DNA of 64,000 nucleotides from Allobosea sp. Leaf344 (lineage in GTDB: Bacteria > Pseudomonadota > Alphaproteobacteria > Rhizobiales > Beijerinckiaceae). Below, in pieces: positions 9,330 through 19,761 of the stretch; the first letter of the stretch is position 1; each line of letters opens with the position of its first letter. The stretch covers positions 275,514 to 339,513 of the forward strand of contig NZ_LMRT01000014.1 in the NCBI RefSeq assembly GCF_001426225.1, in the 5' to 3' direction. A program made the position numbers and the translations under genes. Below the pieces are notes generated by a model that worked only from the letters and a program-made list of their open reading frames with translations, searched no databases and was not told the origin of the DNA.

Positions 9330-10325
9330 ATGGCTGCTGAGACGAGACCCGGCGAATTCGACCTGATCGCCCGCTATTTCCAGCCCATGGCCGGAGCGGG
9401 CGGGCTGGGTCTGCGTGACGATGCCGGTCTGCTGCGCCCGGCGCGCGGCTATGAGCTCGTCGTCACCGTCGATGCGCTGGTCGCGGGCGTGCATTTCTTC
9501 GCCGATGATCCGCCCGGCTCGATCGCCCGCAAGGCTCTGGCCGTGAACCTCTCCGACCTCGCCGCCAAGGGGGCGCGGCCGGACGGCTTCGTGCTGAGCC
9601 TGGCGCTGCCGCGCGACTGGACGCAAGCCTGGCTCGCCGAATTCGCAAACGGGCTGGCCGCGCTGGCCGAGCAGACGCATTGCCCGCTGATCGGCGGCGA
9701 CACGGTGATGACACCGGGCCCGCTGACTTTGTCGATCACCGCCTTCGGCAGCGTGCCCGCCGGGCGCATGGTGCTGCGTTCCGGCGCCAAACCGGGCGAT
9801 CTCATCCTGGTCTCCGGCAGCATCGGCGATGGCGCGCTGGGCCTGCTCGCCCATGGCCGCAACCCGCCCGCCTGGGTCGGAACGCTGGCCGAGGCCGATC
9901 GTGCGGCGCTCGCCGATCGCTTTCTCCATCCGCGGCCGAGGCTGGCGCTGGCGCCGGCGCTGCAGGCCCATGCCTCCGCCGCCATGGACGTCTCGGACGG
10001 GCTGGTCGGCGATCTCGACAAGCTGCTGGCGGCTTCCGCCGTCGGGGCCGAGATCGACCTCGACGCGGTGCCGCTCTCGGCCGCGGCCCGCGCCGCGGTC
10101 ATGGCCGATCCTGCGCTCATGGAACTGGCGTGGACCGGGGGAGACGATTACGAAATCCTCTGCACGGCGTCGGAAACGGAATATTCTGCGCTTGTCGCGG
10201 CCGGCGGCGAACACGATACTCCGATGACGGTCATCGGGCGGGTCACCTCGCAGCCTGGAGCGGTGCAGTTTCGCGAGAAGGGCAAGGCGCGCAGCTTCGC
10301 GCGCCGCTCCTTCACCCATTTCTGA
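9330..10325 (+). CDS. thiL: Thiamine-monophosphate kinase
   Basis: Makes thiamine pyrophosphate from thiamine phosphate and ATP. About 331 residues of the PurM-like fold: GEFDLIARYF, GLRDDAGLL, VVTVDALVAGVHF, the NLSDLAAKGARP motif, IGGDTV and AAMDVSDGLVGDLDKLL. I use the ATG at 9330; an in-frame GTG at 9318 is the alternative. It follows nusB by about 48 bases. Confidence 0.94.
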   Translation: MAAETRPGEFDLIARYFQPMAGAGGLGLRDDAGLLRPARGYELVVTVDALVAGVHFFADDPPGSIARKALAVNLSDLAAKGARPDGFVLSLALPRDWTQAWLAEFANGLAALAEQTHCPLIGGDTVMTPGPLTLSITAFGSVPAGRMVLRSGAKPGDLILVSGSIGDGALGLLAHGRNPPAWVGTLAEADRAALADRFLHPRPRLALAPALQAHASAAMDVSDGLVGDLDKLLAASAVGAEIDLDAVPLSAAARAAVMADPALMELAWTGGDDYEILCTASETEYSALVAAGGEHDTPMTVIGRVTSQPGAVQFREKGKARSFARRSFTHF

Positions 10326-10367
10326 CGGCGCCCGCAGGGTCGCCGAAAGTCGATCGGCAGACCGCCC

Positions 10368-11573
10368 ATGAACCAGCATGTCCAGACCGGCGATGGCGAC
10401 AGGCTCGCCAAGCGGAACTCGGTGGTCCTCGCCTGCGCCCAGGCGCTGGGCGGCTCCAGCCCGCCGATCGTGATCTCCCTCGGCGGCATCATCGGGGCGC
10501 AGCTCGTCGCGGACAAGACCTTCGCCACGGTTCCGGTCAGCCTGATGCAGCTCGGCATCGCCTGCGGCGTCATCCCCGCCGCGATGCTGATGCGCCGGCT
10601 GGGCCGCCGCAACGGCTATCTCATCGGCGCACTGGTCGGCGTCGCCGCCTCCAGCATCGCCGCGATGGGGGCGGGCGGGCGGATGTTCTGGCTGTTCTGC
10701 ATCGGCACCTTCATGTGCGGGCTCTACGGCGCCTTCGTGCAGAGCTATCGCTTCGCCGCGGCCGATACGGCGAGCGAGGCGTTCCGGCCGCGCGCCATCT
10801 CCTGGGTGATGATCGGCGGCCTGGCCGCGGGGGTGATCGGCCCGCAATCGGTCTATTGGACGCGCGACCTCACCCCGGCCACGCCCTTCGCCGCGAGCTT
10901 CATCGCGCAGGGCCTGTTCGCGCTGCTGACCATGGCCGTGGTGATGCTGCTGCGGGCCCCGCCGGTGGCCGAGGTCAAGGCAGGCGGCGGCAGGCCGCTT
11001 CCGGAGATCATGCGCCAGCCGAAATTCATCGCCTCCGTCACCGCCGCGCTCGTCGCCTACGGGCTGATGAGCTTCGTGATGACCGCGGCACCGCTCGCCA
11101 TGGTCGGCTGCGGCCATTCGATCGGCGACGCCGCGCTCGGCATCCAGTGGCATGTGCTGGCGATGTTCGGGCCGAGTTTCTTCACCGGCCGGCTGATCAA
11201 CCGCTTCGGCAAGGAGAAGGTGACGGCCTTCGGCCTCATCCTCACCGCTCTGGCGGCGATCGTCGGGCTGATGGGGCTGAGCGTCGCGCATTTCTGGATC
11301 GCGCTGATCCTGCTCGGCATCGGCTGGAATTTCGGCTTCATCGGCGCGACCTCGATGGTCACCGACTGCTATCGCCCGGAAGAACGGGTCAAGGTGCAGG
11401 CCGCCAACGACTTCCTGGTCTTCGGCTCCGTCGCCATCGCCTCCTTCTCGGCCGGCGGCCTGCTCAATGCCGGCGGTTGGGACAGCGTCAACTGGCTGGT
11501 CTTCCCGCCCGTGGCCGTGGCGCTGGCGATGGTCGCCTGGCAATTCCTGCAGAAGCGGGCGAGCCTCGCCTGA
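10368..11573 (+). CDS. Major facilitator superfamily transporter
   Basis: A 401-residue inner-membrane protein with about 12 hydrophobic spans. The MFS loop 2-3 signature appears in reduced form (MLMRRLGRRNGYLIGALVG), with the matching second-half loop (FFTGRLINRFGKEKV). No substrate-defining motif is recognised. The gene lies in the same direction, 42 bases after thiL, and could be co-transcribed. Confidence 0.85.
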   Translation: MNQHVQTGDGDRLAKRNSVVLACAQALGGSSPPIVISLGGIIGAQLVADKTFATVPVSLMQLGIACGVIPAAMLMRRLGRRNGYLIGALVGVAASSIAAMGAGGRMFWLFCIGTFMCGLYGAFVQSYRFAAADTASEAFRPRAISWVMIGGLAAGVIGPQSVYWTRDLTPATPFAASFIAQGLFALLTMAVVMLLRAPPVAEVKAGGGRPLPEIMRQPKFIASVTAALVAYGLMSFVMTAAPLAMVGCGHSIGDAALGIQWHVLAMFGPSFFTGRLINRFGKEKVTAFGLILTALAAIVGLMGLSVAHFWIALILLGIGWNFGFIGATSMVTDCYRPEERVKVQAANDFLVFGSVAIASFSAGGLLNAGGWDSVNWLVFPPVAVALAMVAWQFLQKRASLA

Positions 11574-11808
11574 GGTCGCACCCCCCGAAATGCCATGCGC
11601 GCCCGCCTTTGCCGCCCTGCCGATAAAGCTGGGCGATCACCGGCTGCCGCGTTTGCGATTCCGGCGGAAACTTGGCACAAATCTGGCTGACACTGGCGAT
11701 CCGTAGGTCGGGGACGATTCCGTGCGCCCCGTTTCCGCATCTTTGGCGTTCAAAAAACCATAAGCGTGGCCAAGCCGCGCGGGACGAAATCTCGAGGTCA
11801 GGAAATCA

Positions 11809-13965
11809 ATGTCTGCTCTGCTCATCATCATCGTCTTGAGTGCGCTATCGATCGTCTACGGCCTCTGGGCCTATGCCGACGTCATGAAGCGCGACGCCGG
11901 CAACCAGCGCATGCAGGAGATCGCGGCCGCGGTCGCCGAGGGCGCGCAGGCCTATCTGAAGCGGCAATACATCACCATCGGGATGGTCGGTGTCGCGCTT
12001 TTCGTCGCTCTGGCCTATCTGCTCGGCCAATGGGTCGCGATCGGCTTCCTGATCGGCGCGGTGCTCTCGGGCGTGGCCGGCTTCATCGGGATGAACGTCT
12101 CCGTGCGCGCCAATGTCCGCACCGCCCAGGCGGCGATGCAGTCGCTCGGTGAGGGGCTCGACGTCGCCTTCAAGGCCGGCGCCGTCACCGGCATGCTGGT
12201 CGCGGGCCTCGCTCTGCTCGGCGTCGCCGTCTATTACGGCATCCTGACCTCCGTCCTCGGATACACCCCCTCCAGCCGCGTCGTCATCGACTCGCTGGTC
12301 GCGCTCGGGCTCGGCGCCTCGCTGATCTCGATCTTCGCGCGGCTCGGCGGCGGCATCTTCACCAAGGGCGCCGATGTCGGCGCCGACCTCGTCGGCAAGG
12401 TGGAAGCCGGCATTCCCGAGGATGATCCGCGCAACCCGGCCACCATCGCCGACAATGTCGGCGACAATGTCGGCGATTGCGCCGGCATGGCGGCCGATCT
12501 GTTCGAGACCTATGCCGTGACCCTGGTCGCGACCATGGTGCTCGCCGCGATCTTCTTCGCCGGCCAGGCCACGCTGGGCACGATGATGCTCTACCCGATG
12601 GCGATCGGCGCCGCCTGCATCGTCACCTCGATCATCGGCACCTTCTTCGTCAAGCTCGGCGCCAACCAGTCGATCATGGGCGCGCTCTACAAGGGCTTCA
12701 TCGCCGCCGGCGTGCTCTCCATCGGCGCCATCGCCGCCGTGAACTATCTGATGTTCGGCGGCTTCGCGGCCTCCTTCACCACCGTGCAGGGCGTGAGCTT
12801 CACCTCGGGCGGCCTGTTCGGCTGCGCGCTGGTCGGCCTCGCCGTGACGCTGCTGATCGTCATCATCACGGAATACTACACCGGCACCGGCAAGCGCCCG
12901 GTCGTCTCCATCGCCCAGGCCTCGGTCACCGGCCACGGCACCAACGTCATCCAGGGCCTCGCCGTCTCGCTGGAATCGACCGCGCTGCCGACCATCGTGA
13001 TCATCGCCGGCATCATCGTCTCCTACGGCCTGGCCGGACTCTTCGGCATCGCCATCGCCACCACGGCGATGCTGGCACTCGCCGGCGTGGTCGTGGCGCT
13101 CGACGCTTTCGGCCCGGTCACCGACAATGCCGGCGGCATCGCCGAAATGGCCGGCCTGCCCAAGGAGGTCCGCCACTCCACCGACGCGCTCGACGCCGTC
13201 GGCAACACCACCAAGGCGATCACCAAGGGCTATGCGATCGGCTCGGCCGGCCTCGGCGCGCTGGTGCTGTTCGCCGCCTACACCTCGGACCTCAACTTCT
13301 TCATCGCCGAGGCCAACAAGGCGGGCTCGACCTCGTTCCAGTACTTCAAGGGCGTGGTCGTCGATTTCTCCCTGTCCAACCCCTATGTGGTGGTCGGCCT
13401 GCTGCTCGGCGGCCTCATCCCCTTCCTCTTCGCCGGCATGGGCATGACCGCGGTCGGCCGCGCCGCCGGTTCGGTGGTCGAGGAGGTGCGCCGCCAGTTC
13501 AAGGAGAAGCCCGGCATCATGGACGGCACGGAGCGCCCGGATTACGGCCGCGCCGTCGACATGCTGACCCGCGCCGCGATCAAGGAGATGATCGTCCCCT
13601 CGCTGCTGCCCGTGCTCGCGCCGATCGTGACCTATTTCGCGATCAACGCCATCGCCGGCCGCAACCAGGCCTTCGCGGCCGTCGGCGCCATGCTGATGGG
13701 CGTCATCGTCACCGGCATCTTCGTCGCGATCTCGATGACCTCGGGCGGCGGCGCCTGGGACAACGCCAAGAAGTCCTTCGAGGACGGTTTTGTCGACAAG
13801 GATGGCGTGCGCCACATGAAGGGCTCCGAGGCGCACAAGGCCTCCGTCACCGGCGACACCGTCGGCGACCCCTACAAGGACACGGCCGGCCCGGCCGTGA
13901 ACCCCGCGATCAAGATCACCAACATCATCGCGCTGCTGCTGCTGGCGATCCTGGCCCATAGCTGA
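11809..13965 (+). CDS. hppA: K+-independent proton-translocating inorganic pyrophosphatase
   Basis: A 718-residue membrane pyrophosphatase (about 16 spans) that couples pyrophosphate hydrolysis to H+ pumping. The catalytic region is visible as [20 protein letters not shown] followed by [20 protein letters not shown]. At about residues 465-474 the sequence [10 protein letters not shown] carries Lys and Thr at the two positions that are Ala in the K+-dependent class, so the enzyme should be K+-independent. It ends with [19 protein letters not shown] strong terminator follows 22 bases after the stop. Confidence 0.96.
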   Translation: MSALLIIIVLSALSIVYGLWAYADVMKRDAGNQRMQEIAAAVAEGAQAYLKRQYITIGMVGVALFVALAYLLGQWVAIGFLIGAVLSGVAGFIGMNVSVRANVRTAQAAMQSLGEGLDVAFKAGAVTGMLVAGLALLGVAVYYGILTSVLGYTPSSRVVIDSLVALGLGASLISIFARLGGGIFTKGADVGADLVGKVEAGIPEDDPRNPATIADNVGDNVGDCAGMAADLFETYAVTLVATMVLAAIFFAGQATLGTMMLYPMAIGAACIVTSIIGTFFVKLGANQSIMGALYKGFIAAGVLSIGAIAAVNYLMFGGFAASFTTVQGVSFTSGGLFGCALVGLAVTLLIVIITEYYTGTGKRPVVSIAQASVTGHGTNVIQGLAVSLESTALPTIVIIAGIIVSYGLAGLFGIAIATTAMLALAGVVVALDAFGPVTDNAGGIAEMAGLPKEVRHSTDALDAVGNTTKAITKGYAIGSAGLGALVLFAAYTSDLNFFIAEANKAGSTSFQYFKGVVVDFSLSNPYVVVGLLLGGLIPFLFAGMGMTAVGRAAGSVVEEVRRQFKEKPGIMDGTERPDYGRAVDMLTRAAIKEMIVPSLLPVLAPIVTYFAINAIAGRNQAFAAVGAMLMGVIVTGIFVAISMTSGGGAWDNAKKSFEDGFVDKDGVRHMKGSEAHKASVTGDTVGDPYKDTAGPAVNPAIKITNIIALLLLAILAHS

Positions 13966-13987
13966 GCCCGGCCACCGGGACCGACGA

Positions 13988-14017
13988 GCCTCGCGGAGCG
14001 ATCCGCGAGGCTTTTTT
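13988..14017 (+). terminator. Rho-independent terminator of hppA
   Basis: A perfect 10-bp stem (13988-13997 with 14002-14011) around a GCGA loop, followed by six T. Confidence 0.9.
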
Positions 14018-14055
14018 GCGCCTCCGCACCGGGCCGGGAGAGAGACCGCGGCAAT

Positions 14056-14082
14056 AAAAAACCCGCGGCGCGGGCCGCGGGT
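14056..14082 (-). terminator. Rho-independent terminator of bamE (minus strand)
   Basis: A 9-bp stem (14061-14069 with 14074-14082). The run of A at 14055-14060 becomes a U tract on the minus strand. It serves the convergent bamE gene that ends at 14118. Confidence 0.85.
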
Positions 14083-14117
14083 TCGTCGAGCGATCCGGTC
14101 TCGCGGCTGCGCGCCGC

Positions 14118-14612
14118 CTAGGCCCCGAAGGGCGTGAAGCGCGTCACGCCGCGGAACAGGTTGCGCAGGAAGCTCTGCTCCTCGCCGCCGGTCTCGGTGG
14201 TGCGGCTGATGAAGTCGAAGATCACCCCGTCCTTCAGCCCGTAATTGGCGATGCGCTCGACCTTGAAGCCCTTGTTGAAATAGACGACCAGCACCTTCTG
14301 GTCGACCACGCTGAGATCCTGGAACTGGAAGCGCCGCCGCACCGTTTGGCTGATGTAGTAGAAGGTGCGGTTGCCCACGGTCGAGGTGGTGGAGGGGGTA
14401 CCGAGCGTGGTCAGCACGGTCTGCACATCCATGCCGGGCTTGATCTGGGCGATCAGCCCCTCATCCATGACGAAGCCGCGCGTATATTCCTCGTTGAGTC
14501 CGGCCGAGGTGGGCAGCTTGAAGCCGCCCGCATCCGGTCCGCAGCCGGCCAGGGCGAGGGATGTGGTAGCGAGGATGCCGAGCAGGGCCGTGCGACGTGT
14601 GATGACGGTCAT
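14118..14612 (-). CDS. bamE: Outer membrane assembly lipoprotein BamE (SmpA/OmlA)
   Basis: A 164-residue lipoprotein of the beta-barrel assembly machine. The signal peptide ends in a lipobox (SLALAGC) with the lipid-carrying Cys at residue 24. The SmpA/OmlA domain follows: IKPGMDVQTVLTTLGTPSTT...FYYISQTVRRRFQF and VVYFNKGFKVERIANYGL. Divergent from the ubiquinol-cytochrome c chaperone gene, as in other Rhizobiales. Confidence 0.93.
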   Translation of the reverse strand: MTVITRRTALLGILATTSLALAGCGPDAGGFKLPTSAGLNEEYTRGFVMDEGLIAQIKPGMDVQTVLTTLGTPSTTSTVGNRTFYYISQTVRRRFQFQDLSVVDQKVLVVYFNKGFKVERIANYGLKDGVIFDFISRTTETGGEEQSFLRNLFRGVTRFTPFGA

Positions 14613-14743
14613 TCGGGGTTCGATCCGGGGCCGTTATGGCGCAGGGCGTGACGCCCAGGCCGCTTGTCAAACAGGTGATGCTTGGCGTAACGCCCGAGGA
14701 TGGCTTTGGCAAGGCAATGGCTTCACCGGGAGAGCGACGCTTG

Positions 14744-15286
14744 ATGTTTGGCCTGTTCGGCAAGCGCGATGACCGCCTGGCGCCCGTGAATGCGGTGTTC
14801 GCGCGCGTCGCGGAGGCGTCGCGCCAGCCCTGGCTCTATCTCGATGGCGGCATTCCCGACAGCTTCGAGGGCCGTTTCGAATCGCTCGCCTTGCATGTCT
14901 TTCTGGTGCTGCGCCGGCTGCGCCAGCTGCCGGAGCCGGCCGGCGCCTTCGCCCAGGACTTCACCGACGCGACCTTCGCCTATCTCGAGCTCGGCTTCCG
15001 CAATGGCGGCATCAGCGACATCGCCGTCCCCAAGCGCATGAAGAAGATCGCGCAGAGCTTCTATGGCCGGCTCCAGGCCTATGAGGAGGCGATGGAAGCG
15101 GGCGACGAGGCGGCGCTCGCCGCTGCATTGCGGCGCAACGCCAGCCCGGGCGAGGGCGCCGAGCGGCTCGCCGCCTATGCGATGCGCGCGCGCGCCGGTC
15201 TCGACGCGCTGGATTTCGAGGCGCTGCTTGCGGAACCGCGGCTCTTCCCGGATATGGGTTCCGGCCAGGGAGGCAGCGATGACTGA
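14744..15286 (+). CDS. Ubiquinol-cytochrome c chaperone (UQCC1/CBP3 family)
   Basis: About 180 residues. The family assists assembly of the cytochrome bc1 complex. Diagnostic stretches are ESLALHVFLVLRRLR, FAQDFTDATFAYLELGFRNG and SDIAVPKRMKKIAQSFYGRL. I use the ATG at 14744, preceded by GGGAGAG, in place of longer in-frame starts that overlap the bamE promoter region. Its end overlaps the DUF177 gene by 8 bases. Confidence 0.9.
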   Translation: MFGLFGKRDDRLAPVNAVFARVAEASRQPWLYLDGGIPDSFEGRFESLALHVFLVLRRLRQLPEPAGAFAQDFTDATFAYLELGFRNGGISDIAVPKRMKKIAQSFYGRLQAYEEAMEAGDEAALAAALRRNASPGEGAERLAAYAMRARAGLDALDFEALLAEPRLFPDMGSGQGGSDD

Positions 15287-15830
15287 CAGCCTGAAACCAC
15301 TGCCGCTCAGCCACCCCGTCAGGGTCGAGACCATCAAGCCGCGCGGGACGATCGTCACCGTCAGCGCCGCGCCGGAGCAGCGGGCTTCGATTGCCGCCAT
15401 GCTGGGGCTGGACGGCGTCGACAGCCTGGAGGCGCGCTACGAGCTGGCGCGCAATGGCGAACGGGTGAAGCTGGTCGGCACCATCAAGGCCTCGATCCGG
15501 CAGATCTGCGTCGTCACGCTCGATCCGTTCCCTGTCACGGTCGAGACGCCGCTGCAGCTCGATTTCGCGCCGGAGGTTCCGGAGCCGCCGCCGCGGCGGC
15601 GCGGCGATCCCGGCGACGAGAGCGAGATCGACATCGAGGTCCGGCTGAACGAGGACGACCCGCCGGAGCCGATCATCGACGGGGTGATCGATCTCGGCGC
15701 GGTGACGCTCGAATTTCTGGCGCTGGCGCTGGACCCCTATCCGCGCAAGCCCGGCGTCAGCTTCGACGCGCCGGCCGCCGATGACGCCAGCGAATCGCCC
15801 TTCGCCGCGCTGGCGAAGCTCAAATCGTGA
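15279..15830 (+). CDS. YceD/DUF177 family protein
   Basis: A 183-residue acidic protein of the DUF177 family, linked in bacteria and plants to 23S rRNA accumulation. The usual family core is present: a central IRQICVVTLDPFPVTVETPL and the acidic C-terminal part with IIDGVIDLGAVTLEFLALAL followed by DPYPRKPG. The start overlaps the upstream chaperone gene by 8 bases. It precedes plsX; the usual rpmF is absent from this gap. Confidence 0.88.
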   Translation: MTDSLKPLPLSHPVRVETIKPRGTIVTVSAAPEQRASIAAMLGLDGVDSLEARYELARNGERVKLVGTIKASIRQICVVTLDPFPVTVETPLQLDFAPEVPEPPPRRRGDPGDESEIDIEVRLNEDDPPEPIIDGVIDLGAVTLEFLALALDPYPRKPGVSFDAPAADDASESPFAALAKLKS

Positions 15831-15945
15831 TCGCGACCGGCCGCCTCGGAGCCGCTTGCGGCGGCGAGCCAAGTCGCTATTGTCCGCACCGCTCAACGCC
15901 GCCCCGTGCTGACGGGCCGCCGCACCCGGGATCAACCATCACCCC

Positions 15946-17004
15946 ATGAAACGACCGGTTACAATCGCGCTCGATGCGATGGGCGGGGATCACGGCCCAT
16001 CCGTGGTCATTCCCGGCGCTGCGCTCACACTGGAACGCCGGCCGGATGCCCGCTTCGTCATCTTCGGCGACGAGGCGCAGGTGCTGCCCCTGCTCGACGC
16101 GCATCCGAAGCTGAAGGCCGTCACCACCTTCCACCACACCGAGGTCTCGGTGAAGATGGACGACAAGCCGAGCCAGGCCCTGCGCTATGGCCGCTACAAA
16201 TCCTCGATGTGGCGCGCGATCGACGCCACCAAGACGGGCGAGGCGGACGTCACGGTCTCGGCCGGCAATACCGGCGCGCTGATGGCGATGTCGAAGTTCT
16301 GCCTCAAGTCGATGCCACAGGTCGACCGCCCGGCGATCGCCGCGCTCTGGCCGACTGTGCGCGGCGAGAGCGTGGTGCTGGATGTCGGCGCCACGATCGG
16401 CGCCGATGCCCGTCATCTGGTCGATCTCGCCGTGATGGGCGCCGCCATGGCGCGCGTCGTCTTCGACATCGACAGGCCGACCGTCGGGCTGCTGAATGTC
16501 GGCGTCGAGGAGATCAAGGGTGTCGAGGCGGTGAAGGAAGCGGGCCGCATCCTGCGGGAGAGCAACCTGCCGCATCTCGACTATCACGGCTTCGTCGAGG
16601 GCGATGATCTCGGCAAGGGCACGGTCGATGTCGTGGTCACCGAAGGCTTCACCGGCAATATCGCCCTGAAGACGGCGGAGGGCACGGCGCGGCAGATCGG
16701 CTCCTATCTGAAGGCGGCGATGAGCCGCTCGCTGATGGCCAAGATCGGTTATCTCTTCGCCCGCAGCGCCTTTGCGGCGCTGAAGGACAAGATGGATCCG
16801 CGCAAGGTCAATGGCGGCGTCTTCCTCGGCATGGAGGGCATCGTCATCAAGAGCCATGGCGGGACGGATGCGATCGGCTTCGCCAGCGCGGCCGAACTGG
16901 GATATGAGATGGCGCGCGAGGACCTGATGGCGAAGGTGCGCGAAATGGTGGCTGCGACCAAGCGGCCGGAGGCGGCGGCGCAGCAGGCGGCCGTGGCCGA
17001 ATAA
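15946..17004 (+). CDS. plsX: Phosphate acyltransferase PlsX
   Basis: Converts acyl-ACP to acyl-phosphate for phospholipid synthesis; peripheral membrane protein. 352 residues with [17 protein letters not shown] start ([20 protein letters not shown]), [24 protein letters not shown] and the C-terminal [19 protein letters not shown]. It is followed 13 bases later by fabH. Confidence 0.97.
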   Translation: MKRPVTIALDAMGGDHGPSVVIPGAALTLERRPDARFVIFGDEAQVLPLLDAHPKLKAVTTFHHTEVSVKMDDKPSQALRYGRYKSSMWRAIDATKTGEADVTVSAGNTGALMAMSKFCLKSMPQVDRPAIAALWPTVRGESVVLDVGATIGADARHLVDLAVMGAAMARVVFDIDRPTVGLLNVGVEEIKGVEAVKEAGRILRESNLPHLDYHGFVEGDDLGKGTVDVVVTEGFTGNIALKTAEGTARQIGSYLKAAMSRSLMAKIGYLFARSAFAALKDKMDPRKVNGGVFLGMEGIVIKSHGGTDAIGFASAAELGYEMAREDLMAKVREMVAATKRPEAAAQQAAVAE

Positions 17005-17017
17005 GGAAGATCCCCGA

Positions 17018-17995
17018 GTGTCCACCCTGCGCTCCATCCTCTGCGGCAGCGGCTCCTATCTGCCGTCCCGCATCGTCACCAATGCCGAGATGGCGACCCG
17101 CGTCGACACCACCGACGAGTGGATCGTCCAGCGCACCGGCATTCGCGAGCGGCGCGTCGCCGCCGAGGGCGAAACCACTTCGATGATCGGGCTGAAGGCG
17201 GCGCAGGATGCGCTCGCCGATGCCGGCATGGACGCATCCGAGATCGACCTGATCATCGTCGCGACCGCCACGCCCGACCACACGTTTCCCGCCACGGCCA
17301 CGCAGATCCAGGCGGCGCTCGGCATCACCCATGGCGCCGCCTTCGATCTCCAGGCGGTCTGCTCGGGCTTCGTCTTCGCGCTCGCGACGGCCGACAAGTT
17401 CATCGCCTCCGGCGCCGCCAAGGCCGCGCTGGTGATCGGCGCCGAAACCTTCTCCCGCATCCTCGACTGGGAGGACCGCACGACCTGCGTGCTGTTCGGC
17501 GACGGCGCCGGCGCGGTGGTGCTGAAGGCCGGCGCGGGGCAGGGCACGCTCGCGGATCGCGGCGTGCTGACCACCCATATCCGCTCCGACGGCCGCTTCA
17601 TGAACAAGCTCTACGTCGATGGCGGCCCGGGCTCGACCAGGACCGTCGGGCTGCTGCGCATGGAGGGCAAGGAGGTCTTCCGCCACGCCGTGGTCAACCT
17701 CGCCGAGACCGTGCGCCACACCTTCTCCGAGACCGGGCTGACCGGCGCCGACATCGACTGGTTCGTGCCGCACCAGGCCAATCGCCGGATCATCGACGCC
17801 ACCGCCGACAAGCTCGGCATCGGCCATGAGCGCGTCGTCGTCACCGTCGACCGCCATGGCAACACCTCGGCCGCCTCGATCCCGCTGGCCCTGGCGGAGG
17901 CGCATAAGGACGGCCGGATCAAGCGCGGACAGCTCGTCCTGATCGAGGCGATGGGCGGCGGTTTCACCTGGGGCTCGGCGCTGATCCGCTGGTGA
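17018..17995 (+). CDS. fabH: 3-oxoacyl-[acyl-carrier-protein] synthase III
   Basis: Initiates fatty-acid synthesis by condensing acetyl-CoA with malonyl-ACP. The 325-residue thiolase-fold protein has the catalytic Cys in [13 protein letters not shown], His in VPHQANRRI and Asn in [12 protein letters not shown]. The start is GTG at 17018, next to plsX. A weak hairpin (18033-18051) followed by short T runs lies after the stop. Confidence 0.97.
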   Translation: MSTLRSILCGSGSYLPSRIVTNAEMATRVDTTDEWIVQRTGIRERRVAAEGETTSMIGLKAAQDALADAGMDASEIDLIIVATATPDHTFPATATQIQAALGITHGAAFDLQAVCSGFVFALATADKFIASGAAKAALVIGAETFSRILDWEDRTTCVLFGDGAGAVVLKAGAGQGTLADRGVLTTHIRSDGRFMNKLYVDGGPGSTRTVGLLRMEGKEVFRHAVVNLAETVRHTFSETGLTGADIDWFVPHQANRRIIDATADKLGIGHERVVVTVDRHGNTSAASIPLALAEAHKDGRIKRGQLVLIEAMGGGFTWGSALIRW

Positions 17996-18182
17996 GCCCG
18001 AAGCGGGCATTTCCGGTCAATTTGTCATAAATCCGGGCGAAATCTGCCCGGTTTGGCGCATTTTTCCCTCAGAGCCGCAGATGAGGATTGACCGATCCGG
18101 ATGGGACGCCTAGCGTCCGCCATCCGTATTGGCGAAGCGCAGGCGGCATGGCTGCACTGCAGATAACGCCTTGGAGGATATG

Positions 18183-18497
18183 ATGGCGGGGCAAACGGTG
18201 ACGCGCGCCGATCTGTGCGAGGCGGTCTACCAGAAGATCGGATTGTCACGGACGGAATCGTCGAAGCTGGTCGAGTCGGTGCTCGACGAGATCTGCGATG
18301 CTGTGGCGCGTGGCGAAAATGTGAAGTTATCCTCATTCGGTTCCTTCGTCGTGCGCGACAAAGGCGAGCGAATCGGACGTAATCCCAAAACCGGCGTCGA
18401 AGTGCCGATCGAACCGCGTCGCGTGATGGTGTTCAAGCCGTCCAACGTCATGAAGGCCCGCATCAACGGGCAGGCGGGCGAGGGCGCAGACGAGTGA
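18183..18497 (+). CDS. ihfA: Integration host factor subunit alpha
   Basis: A 104-residue DNA-bending protein of the HU/IHF family: [22 protein letters not shown], then [23 protein letters not shown] with the beta-ribbon arm and [14 protein letters not shown]. Two adjacent ATGs exist; the second (18183) has the better spacing from GGAGG at 18173. Its stop overlaps the MerR gene start (GTGA). Confidence 0.95.
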   Translation: MAGQTVTRADLCEAVYQKIGLSRTESSKLVESVLDEICDAVARGENVKLSSFGSFVVRDKGERIGRNPKTGVEVPIEPRRVMVFKPSNVMKARINGQAGEGADE

Positions 18498-18994
18498 GCC
18501 TGGAGTTCCACACCGGCAGCACAGAGGCCGAATTGGACACCAAGAGCGCAGATGCCTTCCGGACGATCAGCGAGGTCGCAGAGGACCTCGACATTCCCCA
18601 GCATGTGCTGCGTTTCTGGGAAACGCGCTTCTCCCAGATCAAGCCGCTGAAGCGCGGCGGCGGCCGCCGCTATTATCGCCCCGACGATGTCGCCCTGCTC
18701 AAGGGCATCCGGCGCCTGCTCTATGGCGAGGGCTATACGATCAAGGGGCTCCAGCGCATCCTGAAGGAGCAGGGCCCGCGCCATGTGCAGGCCATCGGCC
18801 GCGGCGCTCCGGTCGGTCCCCCGCCCGTGGATATGACGCCGGCGCCCGCCGAGCAGGCGGCGGCGACGCGCCCGCCGGAGGGGCTGGACGACATCACCCT
18901 GCTGACGGCCGTCCTGGCCGAACTCGGCGAATGCCAGCGCGCTCTTCGCGCGGCGCTGGCCGAACAGAGCCTGCCGGACGGGTTCGAGAGCTGA
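18494..18994 (+). CDS. MerR-family transcriptional regulator
   Basis: About 166 residues with an N-terminal MerR winged helix at about 22-95 ([61 protein letters not shown]). The C-terminal part is Pro/Ala-rich and ends in a short helix, without metal-binding Cys. It is translationally coupled to ihfA, an arrangement conserved in Rhizobiales. The effector is unknown. Confidence 0.9.
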   Translation: MSLEFHTGSTEAELDTKSADAFRTISEVAEDLDIPQHVLRFWETRFSQIKPLKRGGGRRYYRPDDVALLKGIRRLLYGEGYTIKGLQRILKEQGPRHVQAIGRGAPVGPPPVDMTPAPAEQAAATRPPEGLDDITLLTAVLAELGECQRALRAALAEQSLPDGFES

Positions 18995-19081
18995 GCGCCG
19001 CGCGCGGCTCTCGACGCCGGGCTTGACCGGGGACGAGAGACGCGGCCACCTCGCTCTGTCCGATTCCCTGCGCGAGGTGTC

Positions 19082-19396
19082 ATGGCCTGGTTCTATCTCG
19101 TCATTGCCGGCCTGTTCGAGATCGGCTGGGCGATGGGGCTCAAATACACCCAGGGCTTCACCCGCCTCGTCCCTACCGTGCTGACCCTGGCCAGCATGAT
19201 CATCAGCCTCGGCCTGCTCGGGCTGGCGCTGAAGACGCTGCCGGTCGGCACGGCCTATGCGATCTGGACGGGGATCGGCACGGTCGGCACCGCGATGCTC
19301 GGCATCATGCTGCTGGGCGAGCCGGCACAGGCGCTCAGGCTGTTCTGCATCGGGCTGATCGTGGCCGGGATCATCGGCCTGAAGCTGGTCTCCTGA
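19082..19396 (+). CDS. sugE: SugE/Gdx-type small multidrug resistance exporter
   Basis: A 104-residue, four-helix inner-membrane protein of the SMR family. Glu13 in [18 protein letters not shown] and the segment [20 protein letters not shown] mark the SugE/Gdx subgroup, which exports guanidinium in characterised members. No guanidine riboswitch could be convincingly folded in the 87 bp upstream. A small convergent ORF starts on the other strand beyond its stop. Confidence 0.9.
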   Translation: MAWFYLVIAGLFEIGWAMGLKYTQGFTRLVPTVLTLASMIISLGLLGLALKTLPVGTAYAIWTGIGTVGTAMLGIMLLGEPAQALRLFCIGLIVAGIIGLKLVS

Positions 19397-19399
19397 GCC

Positions 19400-19567
19400 T
19401 CAGCGCGTCAGCGCCGCCGGCCAATAGCCGCCGCGCTCCAGCCCGACGATCAGCAGGATCACGGCCAGCGTGACCGCCAGCGTCACCAGCTTGGCGTTCC
19501 AGGGCACGCCGCGACCGATCAGCCAGATCAGCGTGACACCTATCAAGGCGGGGACGAGCAGCTCCAT
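19400..19567 (-). CDS. Small hypothetical membrane protein (55 aa)
   Basis: Open frame from the ATG at 19567 to the TGA at 19400. The peptide begins MELLVPALIGVTLIWLIGRG and has two hydrophobic helices (about residues 3-18 and 26-43) joined by a short basic/Trp loop (RGVPWNAK). It ends 3 bp from the convergent sugE stop. I do not recognise a family. The clean two-helix pattern and compact fit argue for a real gene, but there is no strong ribosome binding site. Confidence 0.5.
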   Translation of the reverse strand: MELLVPALIGVTLIWLIGRGVPWNAKLVTLAVTLAVILLIVGLERGGYWPAALTR

Positions 19568-19761
19568 CGCTGCAGCCTAGCCCATCGCAGGCGGCAGCGA
19601 AATCGGGATTCGCCCGGCCGGCTCCGCCCCGGGCCCGCGGACAGGCTTTGCCCGCCACCGGAACCCTTCGTGGCCGCGCCCGTTGACTCCTCGAGGGCGG
19701 CAGGGCGACGCGATCGCGCGCCTCTGCCTGTCGAACCCAGCTTGACCAGAAGGAGAGACCG

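Noticed and set aside
11845..13959. Long open frame antisense to hppA, and similar long frames antisense to uvrA, phaC, glyA and nusB-thiL
   Set aside because: They are shadows created by the GC-rich third codon positions of the real genes, with Arg/His/Gly/Asp-rich low-complexity translations and no family match.
18995..19081. Possible guanidine (mini-ykkC) riboswitch before sugE
   Set aside because: Two ACG-containing segments exist, but neither is enclosed by a proper stem with the ACGR tetraloop and CCC/GGG closing pairs.
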